From contig NC_079492.1 of assembly GCF_020520425.1 (NCBI RefSeq), positions 138,822,361 to 138,886,360 of the forward strand: DNA of 64,000 bases, written 5' to 3'. A program made the position numbers and the translations under genes. Of the stretch, positions 57,868-64,000 are shown one piece after another; within the stretch, counting starts at the first letter, position 1; each line of letters starts with the position of its first letter. The DNA is from Spinacia oleracea (taxonomy: Eukaryota; Streptophyta; Magnoliopsida; Caryophyllales; Amaranthaceae). The notes beneath the pieces were generated by a model that did not search any database, was not told the DNA's origin, and saw only the letters and a program-made list of their open reading frames with translations.

Positions 57868-60439
57868 TTTTTTGATGCAAGCTAGAAACGTTAAATTAAT
57901 AGTTCAACAACATAATACAAAGAGTGAAGGTTCATGGAGGTCTATCCTCGTCCGGAACAGATTCCGGAGCCTGCTCAAAAATACATAGATTATAGTCTGA
58001 CATAACGTCGGTTCTACACAACTTTGCTAATCTATCAGCAACTCTATTAGTTTTCCTCGCCTCGAATTCCAGCCTGATATCAGTCATCCTCGTACAAAGA
58101 TCCCTGCATTTTTTAACAATCCAAAAATTAGCATCCTTGATCTCGTCCACCTGTAGGATTCTATTTATAGCTTGCTGAGAGTCTGAATTGATAATGACTC
58201 TACTCCATCTCCTTTCCTCTATGATCTGTAAGGCTGTACAGATAGCTTGAAGCTCCCCCATAAGGACCGAATGGATGTAGCATTTTTGTTGGAAGCCCAA
58301 AACCCAGTTTCCCATGTGGTCCCTAACAATACCTGCAATACCTGCATCTCTATCCACAGCTACAAAAGAAGTGTCACAATTAATCTTGAGCCAGCTAGTG
58401 GGGGGTGGTTTCCAAAGGGGGTGGCTGTTTGTATGATGCTCAAAGGGGAATAGGTTGCAGGCCTTGGAAGTATGGAATTCCCAAGCGAGAGCTTGGGCTT
58501 CCAAGATGCACCTATCCGTTGAGGTTTGTGTTTGGTTGAAAACAAAGGCATTTCTCCGTTTTCAGATGGACCATAGGACTGCTGGAAACAGAGTTTTCCA
58601 GGGGAGGGATATTTGTGTGGATGATGGCGGGGGTCTGTGTGAGATGTTTGAGTGCAGCCACTGTTTTGGTTGAGGGGTAAAAAAAGAGTCATCGACTCCA
58701 AGTTGGTACCAAACTTCTTTAGCTTGTTTACAATTCCTAAGGACATGGATTGAGTCCTCAGGAGCATTGTAACAGCAAGCACATATGTTAGATGGGCATA
58801 GATGCCTCACAAATAATGCACATTTATGAGGTAGTCTATCGTGGAAAGCAAGCCATAAGAAAAACTTTATTTTTGGTATTGTGTCCGATTTCTAAATCCA
58901 ATTCCAAGAGTACTCCAAAGAAAGTTTTACATTTCGCAACACAGCCATAACTTTTTTAAAACAAAATTTTCCATTTATAGAAAAATCTGAAAACACAAAA
59001 TCCTCTTGATGGGCCCACTGGTCCTGGAGGGGGACAGATCTACACATTTGAATCACAGACTGAGGAAAGTGGAAAGAAAGCGAAGAAAAATTCCACCCCC
59101 CATTATTCATGCAATGGCTCACCAAAAGATCACTCTCCCCTTCCAACAAAGGCCCATGAATGAGGCTACGGAGAGAAGTCCCCCCAATCCACTTATCCTC
59201 CCACAAGTTCACACAATCCCCATTGCCAATACCCCACGACACATTTGACCTGAAAAGAGACCACATCTTTCCCATGGCCTTCCATAGATGTGACCCATAC
59301 TGGAAAGCTCTAAACATGTTATTTGACTTTGAGTATTTATCTTTCAAAATCCGGACAACAAGGTTCTCATGTTGGTGTAGCATTCTCCACCACAATTTCA
59401 AAATATAAGCTCTATTGAGGATTTTGACACATCTAATCCCCAAACCCCCCTCCTCTTTTGGAATAGCAATCTTTTCCCAGCTAAGAAGATGAACCCCCCT
59501 TTTATCTTGCTCTTTTCCCCATAAAAATCTTGCTAAACAACTATTTATGGACTTTAGGATAGATTTAGGTAAAAGAAGGCATTGCATATAATAGTTGGGA
59601 ATTGTATTTAGGGTGGAGGAAATAAGACACAATCTACCGGCTTTCGAGAGGAACTTGGATTTCCAGGAATCAAGTTTACCCGTGATTTTGTGCATAATAA
59701 CCTGGATGGTGGTCTTGGTTGGGCTCTTGCCCGAGATTGGGAACCCCAAATAAGGATTGATATCACTAGCTTCCTGGATTCCTACAGCCTCACAGAACAA
59801 GGATCTATCACTATGGCTCGTATTTTTTGAAAAAAGGACTCTACTCTTACTCATGCTAATGGTTTGTCCTGATATATCACAAAAAGAGTCCAAGATTTCC
59901 TTGAGAATCGAGATGTTCCCAGTTGAGGTTTTCCCAAACAACAAAATGTCATCCGCAAATAAGAGGTGAGAAATAAGGACATTTTTCCTACCCATGCTAA
60001 ACGGGGACCAGAGGTGTTTCTCCACCGCTTCATGAATCATTAAAGAAAGCACCTCCATACAAATAATGAAAATATAAGGGGAAAGGGGATCCCCTTGACG
60101 GATATCCCTAGAAGGACATAAGGACTTTGTCGGGACTCCATTCACCAAGACCGAGTAAGAGACGGATGAGATACAACTCATAATCAAATTGACAGACGGG
60201 TGATCTAAGCCATATCTCAACAAGCAACTCCTAATAAAACTCCACTCTAGTTTATCGTAAGCCTTCTCAAGATCAAGCTTAAGCACAAACCACCCCCTTT
60301 TCCCTTTCCTAGCTCTCATGGAGTGGAGGATCTCATTAACAATGATGACATTTGTCTCCGTCCCCCGACCCGGAAGAAAGCTATTTTGGTTCGGAGAAAT
60401 TCTTTTGGGAAGGGCAACTCTCATTCTATTTGTAATGAC
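57868..60439 (-). mobile_element. 5'-truncated LINE (L1-type with RNase H), 2572 bp
   Basis: Inserted on the minus strand: the poly(A) end appears as a T-run at about 57865-57873. The copy is flanked by a perfect 16-bp target duplication TACTAGGTTCCACTTT (57852-57867 and 60440-60455). It contains the RT domain from just inside its N-terminal part, then zf-RVT and RNase H, but lacks ORF1 and the endonuclease. This is the classic 5' truncation of target-primed reverse transcription. Confidence 0.95.
57932..60439 (-). pseudogene. LINE pol: RT, zinc-knuckle linker and RNase H; two nonsense codons
   Basis: One continuous frame of about 835 codons enters at the truncation (VITNR|MRVALPKRISPNQNSFLPGRG) and ends at 57932. 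It is broken only by TAG at 58892-58894 (context WNWI*KSDTIPKIKFFLW) and TGA at 58562-58564 (context LWSI*KRRNAFVF). Both replace positions that are usually Trp in plant L1 proteins, so each needs one base change from TGG. RT motifs: KLDLEKAYDKLEW, RQGDPLSPYIF and FADD in LLFADDILLF. zf-RVT: CACCYNAPEDSIHVLRNC. RNase H: INCDTSF, GELQA, NSDSQQA and RVADRLAK carry the four acidic catalytic positions. It is dead because of the stops and lack of endonuclease. Confidence 0.92.
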
Positions 60440-60737
60440 TACTAGGTTCCACTTTGGATAGTTGAGTTTATCAATTAAGGTGAAATGTTGGTCGATGGAT
60501 ATCCCTAATGGCTATACCAGGGTATAGCCATCTATTGGTGTACCCCCTCTCAAAGAAAATAAAGAAGCTATATAGGCATGTGATTTCTATAAAAAAAAAT
60601 TGCATATAAATTTTTCAAAAACCAGAATTCTCTCATTTTTTTCTCTCTCCTCAAAGTTTCTCTCTCCTCAATTTCTCTCTCCCCAAAAGTTTCCCTCTCC
60701 TCATTTATACGTGATTTTTTTTTAATCTCAAATAACA

Positions 60738-60810
60738 ATGTCAATCGGAAAATCCGCTTGCATTTGCGCCGCCATTATCATTCACGACAACGAAGTCTTT
60801 GCCACTAGCT
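60738..60810 (+). pseudogene. First-exon-like coding fragment
   Basis: After a pyrimidine-rich leader (CTCTCTCC repeats, 60637-60712) an ATG begins MSIGKSACICAAIIIHDNEV, with markedly higher GC than the surroundings. It runs 24 codons plus one base into a donor-like AGCT|GTAAAC at 60811. A possible later exon starts after TTTTCAG at 62235 (CCTACAACAATGAGG..., reading into KVKYCVQITLHRHIKKYENS). It may be a captured gene fragment or the remnant of a real gene. Not recognised. Confidence 0.3.
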
Positions 60811-61971
60811 GTAAACTTTTTTTCTCCTTTTTTTGCTGTTAATTTTCTTATTTTTTCGTGATTTTTGATTGAACTTACATGTTGATTAGAAGCATGTCAA
60901 TAGATTTTTCCTTTTATGTTCTACATTTGTGCGCACGTCAATTTTTATATGATTTAGAAATTTTCTGGTTGAATCTCCATATTCTCTCTCCATTTTCTTG
61001 CAAAATTTCTTCAAAAATCGGATCTAGTTATGTTCAGATCCAGATTTTTCAAAATGTTCATATTTATATATAGTTATGTTCATTTTGTAAGATTCTGATG
61101 TTCATATCACTTTATTATGAAGATTAAATACATAATTGTTTATTAAGTTATGGAACTTTATAATGTTCATATTATGAGAGTAAAATGTTCATTTTGTTGT
61201 GTATAATATTTTATTTTTCTTAAAATTGATTTTGTTAATATGTAAGTGATTTAAAATAAAATCTGGTTGACATCTCAATTTTCTTGTCAACTTCTTTTCC
61301 CAAAAAAGTTCTAGAATGTTGTTTATTGTTTAGATCTATATTTTTTTCGAGGTTCATATGATCGAATGCATGATTATGTTCATTTGTAATATTCAAATGC
61401 TTATAAATATTCTTATTTATTAAGATTGAAATTGTGTTTGTTGACTAAGTAATGCAACTTAATAATGTTCATTTTATGAGAATAGAATGTTCCATTATCA
61501 AAACAAATTATGTTCAAATTATTAAAAAATAAGAGGTATGATGTTCATTTTCCGAGATTATGATGTTCATATCTACTTATTATAAAGAATAAACTTATCA
61601 TGGTTAACTTGATTAAGTTGTGGAACTTAAAAATGTTCATTTTCTGATAATAAAATGTTCATTATCATAAATTTTTATGTTCGAATTATGAAAAAGTAAG
61701 AGGTAAGATGTTCAATGTATAACTATTTAAGTTCATTTTTTTTATAAGTTATCTCTTTATTTTCAAAAACACATTTTCATATTTACTTTAGTACATAATA
61801 CATATATAAATTGTGTATATTCATTTTGAGGAAGTGTTATGTTCATTTATAAAATGATTATGATGTTAATTGTGCTTGATTTATATGATAACAGTTCAAC
61901 ATGTTAAAATTCATTTTAAGCATGTACATTTATAAGCTGTTGAATGTTCGATCAAGTATAAGTACATTTTT

Positions 61972-62104
<133 letters not shown>

Positions 62105-62851
62105 AATTCACATTGATTATTCTTGTATATTATCATTTAAACATTTTGCATGCTCATCTTTTTCAAATCAGTAAATGTTCATTTTTAAATTAGTTGTGAT
62201 CATCATATCAAATTATTTAGTATTTTCATTTTCAGCCTACAACAATGAGGAAATTGAAACCATGAAGGTCAAATATTGTGTTCAAATCACACTTCATAGA
62301 CACATTAAGAAATATGAGAACTCAAGACTACATCAAAAGCAAAATTCAAAATTGAAGATATAGAAAAATAAGAGGATGATTTGTACCAGCATCTTGTAAT
62401 TCAACAACAATTTTACATAGGCAATGACTTAAATGTTCTTTTTTTGGTAAAATATGTTATTTGACATGATTTCATTGCACCTTATATGTAAATATAATGC
62501 TCAATGTAATAACATAGTAATAAATTAGTAAATAATTATTTCACAATCAGTAATATTCATTTCTAAATTGGTTGAATATATGAGGATTTTCAAATAATTA
62601 GATAAATGTTCATCTTTGAAAGAGTAAATAAATGTTCATTTCCAAATAAATAAATGTTCATTTCTAAAATAGTCAATGTTCATTTCCAGAATAGTAAATG
62701 CTCATTTCCAAATAAATAAATAAATGTTCATTTCCAAAATAGTAAATGTTCATTTTTATACCAGTATATTAATGTACATTTTAAACAGCACAAAACAACG
62801 TCGTTTTGGATGGGGTACAGCCAGCTCTGCCTGTACACGGGTACATCCAAA

Positions 62852-63340
62852 AATTTACGGGTCGATAGCTCTACCAAAGCCCAACTCCCGTTGAAGTACT
62901 AGCTTCCCCACAAGGCCACAATTGTTATTCTCCGGCTGAAGGTTGAACAACCCAAAGACGTTCAATAAATCAACCTAATTAACGAATCTAGCCACCCTCT
63001 AACAATGGCACAAAGAAAACCACAAGAGGAACTAATTAATTACACTAACCATAAAACTCGTACGTAGTACTTCTTAAACTTTCAAGGATCAAGAGCTCTC
63101 TAAAAGAAGTTTCCAAAACTAGCAATTTCTATGTGTAACAACTAAGAAGTCTAATTGTTCAAATCTTAAGAGGGTTTAGGTGTTAGGTCATCCAAAAATG
63201 GAAAGCCAATATATAAGGAAGGGGGAAAATCCACAAAATGAAAAATGAGTCTTACCCAGATGAGACGTGCATGCATCCAAGATAATACGACTTTGTTTAA
63301 TGAAATAGGGAGAACACTAGTAGCATGAGTAGACATGACT
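62852..63340. other. Intergenic DNA, no gene seen
   Basis: No recognisable coding or mobile sequence. Confidence 0.4.
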
Positions 63341-63524
63341 AGTGGCGGAACATGACCCGTTTACGAGGGGAGCCAGCTGAAAAATTAGGCAAAATACGTA
63401 GTAGTATGTAATTATACAAAAACATTAAAATTTAGAGGGGCAAAACAAAAAATACACTACTGCGATTTTTTACCCGGGATCGAGGCCCCGGCTCACCCGG
63501 ACCATTAATAAGATCCGCCCCTAG
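63341..63524. repeat. Short dispersed-repeat-like segment with GGCGGA/TCCGCC ends
   Basis: Begins TGGCGGAACATGACCC and ends AAGATCCGCCCCTAG. The outer 8-10 bases are inverted copies, and CTAG-like bases occur on both outer sides. Inside is GGGATCGAGGCCCCGGCTCACCCGG. Size and ends would fit a small non-autonomous DNA element, but the evidence is thin. Confidence 0.35.
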
Positions 63525-63654
63525 ACACGAAAGTGTCACGGTGAGATGGGAAGAAAAAAATGTACGTAGAACACAAGTACACCACATATCCTTGCAACCC
63601 TTATTTCTTCGTTTTTTTGTAGCATTAGCACTGCCACAAAATAATACTACTACA

Positions 63655-64000
63655 CAGAGCTGTCAAAAATTAACCCGATTCGAAAAAACGATCTGAACCG
63701 ACTTGTATTTTTAAGGTTCTGGACACGACCCGAGACCCGAAATTTTGTTAAAATAGGAAACCCGTAACCCGACCGTATCCAACCCGTTAAAATCGGCGAC
63801 TGATTTCGACCCGTTAATGCATGACCAGGACCCGAAGCTGGCACCCGACCGAAATATAACCGATAACAGAACTGTGTCAACTTACCCGACCGAAAAATGA
63901 CCCGAACCTGATTCAACACCCGACCCGATGTTAACCCAAAATCGATTATAACCCGATGAAACCTGTTATTGACTCAATTCGTGCCAACCCGTTACCTGAT
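63655..64000 (-). repeat. Degenerate AACCCG/ACCCGA repeat, continues past the window
   Basis: More than fifteen occurrences of ACCCG in 350 bp (AACCCGACCG, ACCCGACCGAAA, AACCCGATG), that is CGGGT-rich on the minus strand. Similar but weaker sequence occurs at 42120-42255 and 57400-57620. The minus-strand frame 63650-63919 is a by-product. Confidence 0.65.

Noticed and set aside
59006-59969. Plus-strand frames opposite the LINE
   Set aside because: Shadows of the minus-strand reverse transcriptase frame.

Overview
This is a nuclear plant DNA window: AT-rich, with spliced genes using GT-AG introns and many plant-type transposons. The organism is probably a eudicot of the order Caryophyllales (Amaranthaceae-like, for example spinach or beet). 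That placement rests on the overall look of the sequence, the recurring short motif ACTCCGTA/TACGGAGTA, and a local family of CYP76-type cytochrome P450 genes. The species is inference.

Genes. Three tandem plus-strand P450 paralogs are present: P450-1 (11405-13677), P450-2 (42681-47957) and P450-3 (49706-52198). All have two exons, the same phase-0 intron position just before the I-helix motif, TATATAA boxes 78-87 bp upstream of the ATG, and complete P450 signatures. P450-1 and P450-2 are the closest pair, yet about 29 kb of mostly transposon sequence separates them. P450-2 has a 3.76-kb intron that gained two LTR elements. P450-3 has a SINE in its intron. Further right is a six-exon NTF2-like membrane-anchored protein gene (54020-55466). 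A small minus-strand gene (55463-55684, with a probable 5' UTR exon near 57114-57340) meets it tail to tail, so that the two stop codons overlap. A further small minus-strand ORF (26941-27123) is a weaker candidate.

Repeats, left to right. (1) 1-8516: decayed Copia LTR retrotransposon with an intact-looking 1.34-kb 3' LTR; its 5' end lies outside the window. (2) 9718-10700: element bounded by inverted repeats that carries a ~110-bp tandem array, itself split by a 317-bp MITE with a 9-bp target duplication. (3) 15659-16627: two direct copies of a ~370-bp sequence. (4) 16751-26379: complete, young, non-autonomous 9.6-kb LTR element (1739-bp LTRs, 5-bp target duplication ATTGA) with no gag-pol. 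(5) 29821-33634: CACTA DNA transposon with target duplication TAC and an internal spliced gene-like structure. (6) 34250-40243: truncated Copia element with a 2.9-kb TGTAACACCC-type solo LTR nested in it (target duplication GTTGC). (7) 40997-42025: a Stowaway MITE and a CACTA-derived MITE. (8) 44073-47166: two LTR elements inside the P450-2 intron. (9) 48215-48608: solo LTR with target duplication CATAC. (10) 51076-51266: SINE with a perfect 17-bp target duplication. (11) 52523-53300: Stowaway plus a TRIM-like mini-retrotransposon. (12) 57868-60439: 5'-truncated LINE with a 16-bp target duplication and a pol frame broken by only two stops. (13) 60497-62851: AT-rich tract of repeated GTTCAT units with a gene-like exon. 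(14) 63341-64000: other repeats.

The picture is a tandem P450 cluster being expanded and remodelled by successive, often nested, transposon insertions. The genes look intact despite it. I saw no bacterial, viral or CRISPR-like system. All exon coordinates come from reading splice sites and reading frames by eye.
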